64,000 nt of DNA from Piliocolobus tephrosceles (GCF_002776525.5 NC_045438.1:161200616-161264615); one strand, 5' to 3'; shown: positions 33,011 through 43,808, numbered from the stretch's first letter. Notes: generated from the sequence alone by a model not told the origin. A program made the numbers and translations.

Positions 33011-33399
33011 GCTTCCCCTAAGTAGTGTGCCCTGGTGGAACCCACTCAAGGCAGCATTTTCAGATGTTGTCCCCGACCCAGCTGCCCTCCAGGTGCCCCC
33101 AAAGCTCCACTTCAGCTTACCAGAATCCTACTTCCTCCTGCACAATCCTAGCTCAAATGTGAGAACACATTAAAAAACAAAACTAAACAAAAAATGTTTG
33201 CCAACAATTTGGAAAATCATAAAATGAAACGATCCGTTTTCAGTGATGAAAATGATTGAGGTACGTGTTCTGTCCAACCCACCAAATTTACAGGAGGTCT
33301 ACCCACATTTTGCACAACCCTCCCATCCAAGTCCCTTAGTCCATGAGTACAAGCTTTGAAATGTATAAAGTCAGGCTATAAAAAATTCGTATTTCTGGG
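33011..33399. other. Unassigned sequence
   Basis: Possibly includes an L2 scrap (CTAGCTCAAATGTGAGAACA near 33,150). Nothing else is supported. Confidence 0.35.
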
Positions 33400-33532
33400 G
33401 GCCGGGCGTGGTGGCTCAAGCCTGTAATCCCAGCACTTTGGGAGGCCGAGACGGGCGGATCACGAGGTCAGGAGATCGAGACCATCCTGGCTAACACGGT
33501 GAAACCCCGTCTCTACTAAAAACTACAAAAAA
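33400..33532 (+). mobile_element. Young AluY (AluYR-like), truncated by the assembly gap
   Basis: GGCCGGGCGTGGTGGCTCAA, GGCCGAGACGGGCGGATCAC and ACACGGTGAAACCCCGTCTC are nearly consensus. GCTCAAGCC and GAGACGGGCGG match the Old World monkey AluYR pattern in the complete element at 22,652. The sequence stops at N in the central A-rich linker, so the right arm is missing from the assembly, not necessarily from the genome. Confidence 0.85.
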
Positions 33533-33932
33533 NNNNNNNNNNNNNNNNNNNNNNNNNNNNNNNNNNNNNNNNNNNNNNNNNNNNNNNNNNNNNNNNNNNN
33601 NNNNNNNNNNNNNNNNNNNNNNNNNNNNNNNNNNNNNNNNNNNNNNNNNNNNNNNNNNNNNNNNNNNNNNNNNNNNNNNNNNNNNNNNNNNNNNNNNNNN
33701 NNNNNNNNNNNNNNNNNNNNNNNNNNNNNNNNNNNNNNNNNNNNNNNNNNNNNNNNNNNNNNNNNNNNNNNNNNNNNNNNNNNNNNNNNNNNNNNNNNNN
33801 NNNNNNNNNNNNNNNNNNNNNNNNNNNNNNNNNNNNNNNNNNNNNNNNNNNNNNNNNNNNNNNNNNNNNNNNNNNNNNNNNNNNNNNNNNNNNNNNNNNN
33901 NNNNNNNNNNNNNNNNNNNNNNNNNNNNNNNN
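33533..33932. other. Assembly gap (400 N)
   Basis: Exactly 400 unresolved bases. Long open frames drawn across it are artefacts. The right flank (33,933 on) is not Alu, so the gap must hold at least the rest of the Alu at its left edge. Confidence 1.
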
Positions 33933-34639
33933 CGAACACATGATGCTGCTTTGTTGGCTGTTTCAGCTGCAGTGAAGGGGGTGGATCCAAGCAGAGGACC
34001 AGGAACATCTGAGGGGCAGAGCCGTGACCCAGATGAGGGCACATGCTCTGCAGGTGAGCAGCGAGCTGGCAACTGCTGTAAGGCAGCTCCACCTTTTGAA
34101 CAGATTCTATTTCCACCAGATGCTGCCAGCCCCTAAAGCCGTCACCCACAGAGTCATCAAGACAGCAAATTAGCTGACCCTCTGCTCACACCCTGTCCCA
34201 CCCTGCAGTCACTCCCAACTGACACACCAAACTCATGGTTACTAGGAAATACATTGTCCCAGTTCAGCTCCCAGTATCCATCCTCAATATTTTTGAGAAA
34301 TGAGTCCCTCTCCTCTAAAGAATTCCAAACTCTAATGACCTTCAATAAGTACCAATTAGTACAACACAATTAGGGAAGTCTAAACACTGTTGAATTCTAT
34401 TTGCTGAAAATAAATGTTGCCACCTTTCCACTATCATTTAACAAGGCTTCAGAAGGCAGCCCACATATCCTGGGCTGAAAAATCTCTTGTAAAAAAAAAA
34501 AAAAGGAAGAAGTTATTCTGTTAAAGAGAGTACCAAATTCCAAGTTCACACTGCAGTTTGCTAAACACCTTGCCTTCTCTCCGACTTAAATTTTCTAAAG
34601 GGTTAGCAGTTCTCTGAACCACAGAGCTGCTCACATCAC
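33933..34639. other. Unassigned sequence right of the gap
   Basis: No gene or repeat recognised, apart from an A15 run at 34,489-34,504. Confidence 0.35.
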
Positions 34640-35085
34640 AGTCCTGCTCCAAAACATTTGATGGCTCACAACAGACTCCACCACGGAGCCCCCGTCCATT
34701 TTTCCAGGGCCAACACCTCTCATCATTCCAACTCAACACAACACGCCTAAGCCCTATCCTCCAGTCACATTCCACGTTTTGCCCTACCCTGTCCTCAACT
34801 AAGCCTCGCATTTTCATACTCCAGGGCCTGTACTTAAACTGCTTTTTTTTGCCTAGAAGGACGTTTTCCTTCCCCACATCCTCCTCCTCCACGTGACAAG
34901 CCCTGCACATTTGAGAGCATCACTTCCTCTTCTTTTCCCAACCACTTCCCACTTGCAGGCCCCTCCACTAGTCCTTGCTGGTTATGAGGCACTGACGAGT
35001 TTTAGGGCAGGGACCATGTTTTACCCATCCTTGTGTTTCCAGAGTCTGGTACCCCAGGCAGGTGTCAAGAAACAGTTCTTGATGC
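34640..35085 (+). repeat. L2 LINE 3'-region
   Basis: The ordered words TGCTCCAAAACATTTGATGG, CCAGTCACATTCCACG, CATACTCCAGGGCCTGTACT, TGCCTAGAAGGACGTTTTCC and TTTTAGGGCAGGGACCATGT correspond to the last part of the L2 frame and its 3'UTR. Many substitutions show it is an ancient dead copy. Confidence 0.75.
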
Positions 35086-35307
35086 AGGCTCGCTGACGGT
35101 GATACTCCACAGATGGGAAAAAAGGAGCCCAGAATGCTGGCCTCCTAATCCAGGTTGCTTTTCACTATTATTTTGCTGAAACTACCCAGCTGCCGTGAAA
35201 AAAATAACGATAATAATAGTAGTAAATAGAGAAGATAGGTCAGTTATAACTGAGTTGGTAGCACACAAGACGTAATTTTCTGTTACTAGTTTCCAAACAG
35301 TCCTTCT

Positions 35308-35572
35308 GCCGGCATGGTGGCTCACACCTGTAATCCCAGCACTTTGGGAGGCAGAGGCAGGTGGATCACCTGATGTCACGAGTTCAAGATCAGCCTGACC
35401 AATATGATGAAACCCACCTCTACTAAAAATATAAAATTAGCCAGGCGTGATGGAGTGTGCCTGTAATCACAGCTACTAGGGAGGCTAAGACAGGAGAATC
35501 CCTTGAACCTGGGAGGTAGAGGTTGCAGTGCACTCCAGCCTGGGCAACAAGAGTGGGGCCGGGGGGGAATAA
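35308..35572 (+). repeat. Alu (AluS-like), with truncated tail
   Basis: GCCGGCATGGTGGCTCACAC to CAACAAGAGTGGGGCCGGGG. The right arm lacks the GTGAGCCGAGATC segment and ends in GGGGGGGAATAA instead of a poly-A tail, where the next Alu begins. Confidence 0.88.
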
Positions 35573-35872
35573 GGCCAGGCGCAGTGGCTCACACCTGTAA
35601 TCCCAGCACTTTGGGAGGCCAAGGCGGGCAGATCACAAGGTCAGGAGTTCAAGGCCAGCCTGACCAACATGGTGAAACCCTGTCTCTACTAAAAATACAA
35701 AAATTAGCTGGGTGTGGTGGTATGCACCTGTAATCCCAGCTACTCAGGAGGCTGAAGCAGAAGAATCGTTTGAACCCGCGAGGCAGAGGTTGCAGTGAGC
35801 CAAGATTGTGCCACTGCACACCAGCTTGGGCGACAGAGCAAGACTATCTCAAAACAAACAAACAAACAAAAA
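35573..35872 (+). repeat. Alu (AluS-like) inserted at the tail of the previous Alu
   Basis: GGCCAGGCGCAGTGGCTCAC to CAAGACTATCTC and a CAAACAAACAAACAAA tail. The pair is flanked by AAACAGTCCTTCT at 35,295-35,307 and 35,874-35,886. The outer duplication belongs to the first insertion, and the second landed in its tail. Confidence 0.92.
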
Positions 35873-35886
35873 GAAACAGTCCTTCT

Positions 35887-36559
35887 CCGCAGACAGGAAG
35901 AAGCAGGAAACAGACCTTGAAGTACTTATCGTAATTCAAGATCTGCCAGTTCCATAACTTGCTCTGATGCCCTCACAAAGGAGCAAGGCACACTGGGGAT
36001 CCCCATCCCAAACACACTCTAAGAGACAGAACAGGCTCCTCTCATTGCCCTCCAGTCCACACAGTTCTTCCTGCCTGAAAAGCAAAACAAAGAAACAACA
36101 GCTCCCAGAGGCGATCACACTTGAGCAGTGCCCCATGTCACTGGGCCTCTTAGAATCACCCCAATACCAGTTTTGAGGCAAAACCTTGAGTTTCCATATT
36201 ACGTAAAATAATAAACTATTATAAACAACAATGAACCTGTTCTCAAGGCACTGGCCCTACCCAACGCAAAACTAACTTCCCAAATGCTCACAGAGCTTAG
36301 AGTCTCTTCAAAAGAGGGCAACCTATGAGTCTGAAACAGGGCTGAGTACTTTCAGGGAGGTTAAAAGTGGTGCCCACATGAAAGGTTTCAAGAGACAGGA
36401 GAGCCCCCCACCACCACCACCATGAACCACATGGAGGACTAGCAGAAGCCTGGAGTTGAAGCCCCCACCCTTCCACTTCTGGGACATCTCCCACCATGCA
36501 AAAGATCATCTCTGTTTTACACTCTAACCTTTCCAAGGGGAACAGGGTGACAATTCCAT
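35887..36559. other. Unassigned sequence
   Basis: No gene or repeat recognised. A CCACCACCACCACCATG patch lies at 36,408-36,423. Confidence 0.35.
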
Positions 36560-36935
36560 ACTGGGCAGGATTTGTCCAGTGTTTCACCCTACCTCTCCAC
36601 CAGCTCTTTCCCTGACAGTCTTCTGCTTCAGTGTCTTGTTGACCTCCCTTCTATAAGGGTTCCCAAATCCCAGTCAGCTGGTTTGTGTACTAATACCACC
36701 TTTGCAAACCCTCACTTCCACAAAACACTGAATCTCCCTCCTGACCGTCACAGAAGTGAAGATCTAGCTTATGTTGTCAAATACCGGCTAGAATAAGCTG
36801 TTCCACTGGTAAGCTGTAATCTGCTGTTTCCACAAGCCAGGACAGTTTTCCCCCTGATGTGCCTCACAAGGAAGGCTCTGCACACAGCAGGTTTTCAGTG
36901 AGTTCTTGTTTGGTGAATGGATCATGTCCCTGTGA
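36560..36935 (+). repeat. L2-like fragment
   Basis: CTCTCCACCAGCTCTTTCCC near the start and GCTCTGCACACAGCAGGTTT, GTTTGGTGAATGGATCA at the end resemble the L2 3'UTR and terminus. The middle is not clear. Confidence 0.45.
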
Positions 36936-36954
36936 CAGGTAGTCTGCCGGGGTC

Positions 36955-37170
36955 AGCAGCACAGCTCAGAGTCACACTTCACAGCTTGAGCCCTACTAGC
37001 TAGCTGCTTCTCTGGGTCTCAATTTCTTCATCTGAATCTACATCATGGGGTCAATAACAATTGCATCTACATCATGGGGTCAAAGAATTATTGTGATGAA
37101 TGAATGAGATGATGCATGAAAAGAATTTAGGCCGCTGGTAACTAGTACAGGCTCAATAAATGTTAGATCT
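36955..37170 (+). repeat. MIR SINE with an internal duplication
   Basis: CACTTCACAGCTTGAGCCCT, TAGCTAGCTGCTTCTCTGGG, TCTCAATTTCTTCATCTGAA, TTATTGTGATGAATGAATGA and TCAATAAATGTTAG follow MIR from tRNA-related head to tail. ATCTACATCATGGGGTCAA is present twice (37,036 and 37,065) in the middle. Confidence 0.8.
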
Positions 37171-38079
37171 TATGACTACTGCTCCTACTGCCATCATGCT
37201 GGGAGTATTTCTACATGAAAAGCCTAACAACCAACAAAGGGTGAAAACTAAATTATAACTTTAGATTGTTGACATGTCAGAATGGAGTCCTATGGAGTAA
37301 TCCAGCATGGGCAGAAGAGAAACTGAAATGCCTAACTTCTGGTTTATCTGATTTAAAGCAAATACAGGCAGGCCTGGCCCTGGGATGTTTTTCACCAAAG
37401 GTGGTCTGTTACTTGAATGCTGGGGGTTGAACTTATTTAAAAGTACTCTAGACAGATTAATTTGTAATATAACCACTTGCAGTTTCTGGTGTTTAGGACT
37501 GGATTTCTGTGTACTCTGTTTCCTGAAGAGACACAAGAGGCAATGCTAGCTACCATGAGAGTTCTAGAGACAAGCTGGCCAAATGAGCCTTTCCAAAATT
37601 CCATTTCCTGCAAAGGTAACAATGAAATAAATCATGATCTCTAAATATAATAATTTGGCCAGTGCTAACCACACCACCTCCCCAATACACATATACTCCC
37701 CGCCTTTTCTTGAGCACACCACAGAAGGAACACATGACCACACAGCATCTACTCTCCAGGGCAGAATGGAGGGGCAAAGGCACAAAGCAAGCCTCAGAAC
37801 ACACAGGCCACCATGTTTGCTACATCTACATCAAGAGCTGCTTAAACAAAAAGCAAAATCAACGACAAAACTCTCAGACGGATGACCACCCGGGTCCCAG
37901 AGCTTACTGCGGCAACAGGACCAAACACGCATACATTCTCTTTCAAAAGCAGAGTGTCCACTTTCGTAAGGAAAAAGTAATTTTTACATCATGTATCCCA
38001 ATACCACATTCTTAGCAAGATGACAGACCTTTGGGTACACAAAGGACATATCACAGATACCCTTAAGACATATCACATG
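37171..38079. other. Unassigned sequence
   Basis: No gene or repeat recognised. The overlapping frames at 37,550-38,015 on both strands have no domain features. Confidence 0.4.
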
Positions 38080-38383
38080 AGGCCGGGCGAGGTGGCTCAC
38101 ACCTGTAATCCCAGTACTTTGGGAGGCCAAGGCGGGCGGATCACAAGGTCAGGAGATCGAGACCATCCTGGCTAACACAGTGAAATTCCATCTCTACTAA
38201 AAATACAAAAAATTATCCAGGCGTGGTGGCAGGCGCCTGTAGTCCCAGCTACTCGGGAGGCTGAGGCAGAAGAATGGCGTGAACCCGAGAGGTGGAGCTT
38301 GCAGTGAGTCAAGATCGTACCACTGCACTCCAGCCTGGGCAACAGAGCGAGACTCCATCTCAAAAAAAAAAAAAAAAAAAAAA
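38080..38383 (+). repeat. AluY-like element
   Basis: GGCCGGGCGAGGTGGCTCAC, GATCACAAGGTCAGGAGATC and GAACCCGAGAGGTGGAGCTT with a pure A tail of about 23. Target-site copies AGACATATCACATG (before) and AGACCTATCACATG (after) differ by one base. Confidence 0.92.
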
Positions 38384-38534
38384 AGACCTATCACATGCCC
38401 TGGCCTAACTGATGCCACTCTGAACTTCTCTGAGAAAACCTCACTAAAATTCCAAAACACGTATTTATTTATTAACTTATCTCAGTAATCTCCTCTGGTC
38501 CTCAGGAGCTTTACATAAAGTACGTTCAACCCTC

Positions 38535-38835
38535 CGCCGGGAGTGGTGGCTCTAATCCTAGCACTTTGGGAGGCTGAGGCGGGCAGATTGCCTGAGCTCG
38601 GGAGTTCGAGACCAGCCTGGGCAACACAGTGAAACCCTGTCTCTACTAAAATACAAAAAATTAGCTGGACGTGGCGGCATGTGCCTGTACAGAGTCCAGG
38701 CTCCCCGGGAGGCTGAGGCAGGAGAATCGCTTGAACCCAGGAGGTGGAAGCTGCTGTGAGACGAGATTGCGCCACTGCACTCCAGCCTGGGCAACAGAGC
38801 GAGACTCTGTCTCCAAAAAATAAATAAATAAATAA
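38535..38835 (+). repeat. Alu (AluS-like)
   Basis: GCCGGGAGTGGTGGCTCTAA through GCAACAGAGCGAGACTCTGT, with an AAATAAATAAATAAATAAA tail. TTCAACCCT before and TTCAACCTT after are the likely target-site copies. Confidence 0.9.
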
Positions 38836-39428
38836 ATTCAACCTTCATTCACAGATGATGCCACAGATGGTCTAACATACCCAGAAAACAGTCATATGTA
38901 AGACATGCCAATACCCCACAGCCTAGAGAAACCAACAAACCAGGGCCCCGAGGGGCCACACCACAGCAAGGCAAAAACACAAATGTTTAAGGTAAAACAC
39001 ATCACCCAACAGAGAGTATGTGTGGCCACCACTATCCAGAACTCTTCAAAATAAGTAGCTGTGGATGGGTTATCCAAAAGTGAGCTGCTACATGCTTGTC
39101 ACCAGAAACTGGTTTCTAAATGTACTATCAACACCAATTTTGGATATTCATAACAAGGCAATTATCTAGCATGCAGTATTTGTAACACACTTCTCATTTG
39201 ATCTCTAAATCTACACATCTGCTTAGGACACACTGAAGTGAAAGACTCCAAGTTGTTTGTAGATACCTTAAAATTTAAATTTTCAAAAATACACAAGTCC
39301 AGTTTTTAAAGTTTTCTTCCCAGCCATCTCCTCACCAAGCTATTCCAATCAGAAAAAGTGAGGAGTAGAAGAGGTCTTCGTTGAGTTTTATTCCCATCTA
39401 TTCAATTCATCTGATCAAATACAGGACT
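38836..39428. other. Unassigned sequence
   Basis: No gene or repeat recognised. Confidence 0.35.
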
Positions 39429-39727
39429 GGGCCAGGCGCGGTGGCTCATGCCTGTGATCCCAGCACTTTCGGAGGCCAAAGCAGGAGGATCACTTGAATC
39501 CAAGAGTTTGAGACCAGACCAGGCAACACAGTAAAACCCCAGCTCTACAAAAATTTTTAAAATTAGCTGGGCATTGTGGTGTCCGCCTGCAGTCCCAGCT
39601 ACTCAGGAGGCTGAGGTGGGAAGATAACTTGAACCTGGGAGGTCGAGACTGCAGTGAGCCGTGATCACAACACTGGACTCCAGTATGGGTGACACAACAA
39701 AACTTAATCCCTTAAAAAAGAAAAAAG
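39429..39727 (+). repeat. Alu (AluJ/S-like)
   Basis: GGCCAGGCGCGGTGGCTCAT head, GTCGAGACTGCAGTGAGCCG (an older-subfamily right arm), and an A-rich tail interrupted by G. Confidence 0.9.
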
Positions 39728-40026
39728 GCCAGGCACGGTGGCTCACGCCTGTAATCCCAGCACTTTGGGAGGCCAAGGCGGGCGGATCACGAGGTCAGGA
39801 GATCGAGACCATCCTGGCTAACACGGTGAAACCCTGTCTCTACTAAAAATACAAAAAATTATCCAGGCGTGGTGGTGGGCGCCAGTAGTCCCAGCTACTC
39901 GGGAGGCTGAGGCAGGAGAATGGCGTGAACCTGGGAGGCAAAGCTTGCAGTGAGCTGAGATGGCGCCACTGCACTCTAGCCTGGGAGACAGCGAGACTCT
40001 GTCTCAGAAAGAAAAAAGTAAAAAGA
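39728..40026 (+). repeat. AluY-like element joined to the previous Alu tail
   Basis: GGCCAGGCACGGTGGCTCAC, GATCACGAGGTCAGGAGATC and GAGAATGGCGTGAACCTGGG, with a mixed GAAAGAAAAAAGTAAAAAG tail. It begins directly at the A-tail of the older Alu, a usual landing site. Confidence 0.92.
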
Positions 40027-40982
40027 GACAGACAGATGGAAATTCACATTCTCCTCAATATAGGAGAACACTACATGGGGCTCAAAGGAATGTTCAGGTT
40101 ATATCCATCAGGGTTGATATCTCATAAAAGAGAAGCTTCCTTGGAGCATGCTCACCTGAGGTTTTGATGAGTTATTTGATGACATTAGAGAAAAGCATTA
40201 CCCAAAATGGGAGCCCAATAGGACCTTCACGCGAGACCATCTTAAAGGCTGGTGGCCCAACTGAGGCAGGCACCTTCCCTCGGGAAGCAGAAATCTTACA
40301 CAGGAGACAGCCACTTGCTGAGTGGCCGGAGCACACCTTGATGGAAGTTTCAGGGTCAGATTGCACCCTGCCTGTGTTGCATAAAGCAGGGCAGCACACC
40401 TGCACTCCAGCTTCTAGTGTGTACCAACTCAGTGGAAAACACGTCACTGTTGGTTTTGTTCCAAAAAGATTTTGTTTGCCATTAAAAAAAAAAAAAAAAA
40501 AAAAAGGTTAATTAACGTAATAGAAACCAAAGGACTGACTGGGGGTAGGGAGCAAGTCAGCCATCACCAGAGGTATTTAAATACCAGCTAGACAATCACT
40601 CCATGGGGACAAGTTCCACTTCTTGTGAAAGGGCTCAAATAAATCTTCTCCTTTGGCACCCACAGATCTAGTGGAGGGCCCAACGCATTAGATACACGAC
40701 AAGTGGTTTTCACACAGATTACAGGTCAAGCAAAATACTAATGTAACTCTAATATATTAAGGGCATCGGGTGACCACTGAGGTACTGTATGTGGTTCCAA
40801 CTAAGAAATAAGTTGGAAAATCAGGTGATGAAAAGAGTTCTGATGCTCCTAAGTAAAAGGCTTCAGCCACTGTAAGAGTCCTAGCTTGGTCTCTACCCAA
40901 AGGTTCTTCCCATGAACCCTGTACTAAAGTCAAACAGATAAGGCATCGCTAAAACAAACTTCAGTGCTTTTAAGATTTAGGT
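40027..40982. other. Unassigned sequence
   Basis: No gene. A run of about 22 A lies at 40,483-40,505 without an attached SINE. The open frame at 40,164-40,511 ends by translating that run as poly-lysine, so I do not treat it as coding. Confidence 0.4.
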
Positions 40983-41590
40983 CTAGGGAGGATGTGGTAG
41001 CTCACACCTGTAATTCCAACATTTTGGAAGGCCAAGGTGGGTAGATCACTTGAGCCCAGGAGTTCAATATCAGCCTGGGCAACGTAGTAAAATCCCGTCT
41101 TTACAAAAAATACAAAAATTGGCCAGGCCCGGTGACTCACACCTATAATCCCGATACTTTGGGAGGCTGAGGCGGGTGGATCACCTGAGGTTGGGACTTC
41201 GAGACCAGCCTGGCCAACACGGTGAAACCCCATCTCTACTAAAAATACAAAAATTAGCCAGGCGTGGTGGCAGGCGCCTGTAATCCCAGCTACTCGAGAG
41301 GCTAAGGCAGGAGGGAGAATCACTTGAACCCAAGAGGCAGAGGCTGCGGTGAGCCAAGATCGTGCCACTGTACTCTAGCCTGGGTAACAGAACAAGGCTG
41401 TCTCAAAAAAAAAAAAAAAAAATTAGCCAGGCATGGTGGCGCACGCCTGTAGTCCCAGCTACTCAAGAGGCTGAGATGGGAGGATCGCTTGAGCCCAGGA
41501 GGTCGAGGCTCTAGTGAACCGTGATCACATCACTGCACTCCACCCTGTTGACAGAGCAAGGCCTTGTCTCAAAAAAAAAAAAAAAAAAAT
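40983..41590 (+). repeat. Older Alu split by a younger Alu
   Basis: Left arm 40,983-41,121 (GAGGATGTGGTAGCTCACAC .. ATACAAAAATT) and right arm 41,421-41,590 (ATTAGCCAGGCATGGTGGCG .. TTGTCTCAAAA) belong to one AluJ/S copy, interrupted at the linker. Confidence 0.87.
41122..41420 (+). repeat. Alu (AluS-like) nested in the older Alu
   Basis: GGCCAGGCCCGGTGACTCAC to AACAAGGCTGTCTCAAAAAA. Inserted after ATACAAAAATT of the host. The host resumes with AAAAATTAGCC, so the duplicated target is short and A-rich. Confidence 0.88.
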
Positions 41591-41790
41591 TTAGGTGTAC
41601 ATCTCATCTAAAAATAATTCAAAAGCTCAGACCATCTGTAAGAAATTTTTCCTATTCCTTTTAGCATCAGGAAATTAAAAGAAGAAAAAGAAAGAGATAG
41701 GAGGCAGCCATTTTTTTCCCCATTAGTAAGAACATAACATCTGTTTCTCACTGTTACATAAGTACTATTCATGCTTCATCCATACCATGC

Positions 41791-42092
41791 ACTTTTTTTT
41801 CTTTTTGCGAAGGGGTCTCACCCTGTTGCGCACACTGGAATGCAGTGGTGCACTCACGGCTCACTGCAGCCTCAATCTCCTGGGTTCAAGTGATCCTCCC
41901 ACCTCAGTCTCCTGCGTAGCTGGGACTACAGGTGTGCACCATCATGCCCGGCTAAGTCTTGTATTTTTTTGTGGAGACAGGGTTTTTTACCTTGTTGTCC
42001 AGGCCAGTCTCAAAGTCCCAACCTCAAGTGATCTGCATGGCTTGGCCTCCCAAAGTGCTGGGATTAGAGGCATGAGCCACCACGCATGGCCT
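41791..42092 (-). repeat. Alu, minus orientation (AluJ-like)
   Basis: CTTTTTTTTCTTTTTGCGAA, GGTCTCACCCTGTTGC and CTCCTGGGTTCAAGTGATCC, ending CCACGCATGGCC. Diverged. Confidence 0.9.
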
Positions 42093-42229
42093 AGGCACAT
42101 AATTTTTAATCAACTAAAACACAGTGCAAGTAAAGAAATAGCTGGGGGAAAAAAAAAAAAAGCGGGTGGAGGGGGTGGGGACATAAACGTAGCTCTTTAA
42201 AAGGTAGAGAACACACCTTGTTCATAAAC

Positions 42230-42880
42230 CTTGATTAATCCAGCGTTTCACTGTCAGAGGCATCATCGTCCACTCAGCTGCAAAAGCTAGAGACCAGGAA
42301 GTCATGTCTCCCTTCCGAGACCCTGCCTCATCACCAAGCCCCTCCCACCTCTTAAACCTTTATCAAATCCTTCTAAGCTCCCTTTTTCTACTGCCACCAC
42401 CGGTTTTCAAAGTTTCAAAAACTGGCATTCTAACTGACACTCTTCCAAACAGAAGGTAAACAGTTGCTTCCTTCTAGCCAGGTCTGTTCTCAACTCTGGG
42501 TAGGAATAATCTTTAAAAATGCAAATCTCATCATGCTAATCTGGCCTAACACTTTTCGTAGCTTCCCAGAGTTCCTAGCAGCCTGCCCTAGCCCTTATCT
42601 ACCGCACCATCCCTGTAATTCACTGGTTCTGTGTCTTGTCTTCCTCCAAACACACTGTGCTTCTCTCATTTCCCTGGACACACACCTCTCTCCAACCTCA
42701 GGGTCTTTGTACAAGCTATTCAGACATTAGCTCAAATGTCACTTCCACAAGGTGCCTTCCTTGACCGGCCTCCCAGCATCTTTCACTCCTCCCATACACA
42801 CAAAGACCAATGCGATTCACTGGTAGCACGTAGCACAAGTGTAAATATGACTTCTTAGTTTCTGAACATGTCTCTTTATT
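42230..42880 (+). repeat. L2 LINE, 3' part of ORF and 3'UTR (first segment)
   Basis: CAGGAAGTCATGTCTCCCTT, CAAATCTCATCATGCTAATC, TAGCTTCCCAGAGTTCCTAG, GCTTCTCTCATTTCCCTGGA, CAGGGTCTTTGTACAAGCTA and AGCTCAAATGTCACTTCCAC are the successive L2 landmarks (TCAGATCATGTC, CAATGGCTTCCC, GGGCCTTTGCAC, CTCAAATGTCAC) with decay. The copy is split by an antisense Alu and resumes at 43,124. Confidence 0.82.
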
Positions 42881-42883
42881 TTC

Positions 42884-43123
42884 TTTTTTGAAATGGAGTC
42901 TCACTCTGTCACCCAGGCTGTAACGCAGTAGCATGATCTCAGCTCACTGCAACCTCTGCCTCTAGGGTTCAAGTGATTCTTCTGCCTCAGCCTCCTGAGC
43001 AGCTAGGATTACAGATGCCTGCCACCATGCCCGGCTAATTTTTGTGTTTTTAGTAGAGATGGGGTTTCACCATATTAGCCGGGCTGGTGATTCGGATTAC
43101 AGGTGTGAACCACCATGCCTGCC
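42884..43123 (-). repeat. Alu, minus orientation, internally deleted
   Basis: TCTTTTTTGAAATGGAGTCT to CACCATGCCTGCC. It jumps from CATATTAGCCGGGCTGGTGA to TTCGGATTACAGGTGTGAAC, so about 45-60 bases of the left arm are missing. Confidence 0.9.
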
Positions 43124-43255
43124 ATTTCTTTTGATGCAATATATCCTCTATGAGGCTTTCAACTATCCTTCCCATACCAGTAAGCTTGGTGCTTAACACA
43201 GTAGCCTAGCATAGTGGATATTCAAATACGTATTGAATCAATAAAAATCTGCAAA
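43124..43255 (+). repeat. L2 LINE 3' end (second segment)
   Basis: CTATGAGGCTTTCAACTATC, GCTTAACACAGTAGCCTAGC and ATATTCAAATACGTATTGAA, with AATCAATAAA, fit the end of the L2 that began at 42,230. Confidence 0.65.
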
Positions 43256-43288
43256 TGTTAAAAAAATAATAATAATAACACCATGGGA

Positions 43289-43436
43289 GGCCAGGCGCTG
43301 TGGCTCACACCTATAATCCCATCACTTTGGGAGGCCAAGGTGGGTGGACCAACTGAGGTCAGCAGTTCGAGACCAGCCTGGCTAACACGGTGAAACCCTG
43401 TCTCTAATAATAAAAAAAATTAAAAAATTAAAAAAA
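43289..43436 (+). repeat. Alu left arm only, with its own target-site duplication
   Basis: GGCCAGGCGCTGTGGCTCAC to GAAACCCTGTCTCTAATAAT, ending in an A/T-rich tail. AACACCATGGGA is present exactly at 43,277-43,288 and 43,435-43,446, so the half-element was inserted as such rather than cut down later. Confidence 0.9.
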
Positions 43437-43808
43437 CACCATGGGATTGGCAAATTTGGTGGTAGAAAACTGCCTGTTTCCAAAAGGAGGCTAATTCTGA
43501 TACTGAATCACACTTCAGGACAGGAGGTTGTGAAGCCTTCTTAAGTTTCTGAACAAACGGTTCTCAGAAACCTTATTTTCATGATTTAAATACAATCAAA
43601 TTCAGAGACATGCATGTTAAGCCTCCTTTAAATTATACTTGGTTTTAAACTTTTAAGTAGAACACTTCAGCCAAATACATACAGATTTAACTAACCGAGT
43701 CATAGAAAACCTGTTTGAGATGTTCACTAGTTTTATAAAATTATCCTCCAAAACATTTAAAATTCCTAAAGCAAAAGAAAAACTGACTTTAAAATAATCT
43801 ATTTTCTG
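43437..43808. other. Unassigned sequence
   Basis: No gene or repeat recognised. Confidence 0.35.

Noticed and set aside
33491..34149. 141-208-codon frames on the minus strand
   Set aside because: They consist mostly of unknown residues from the 400 N and only look long because N cannot give a stop.
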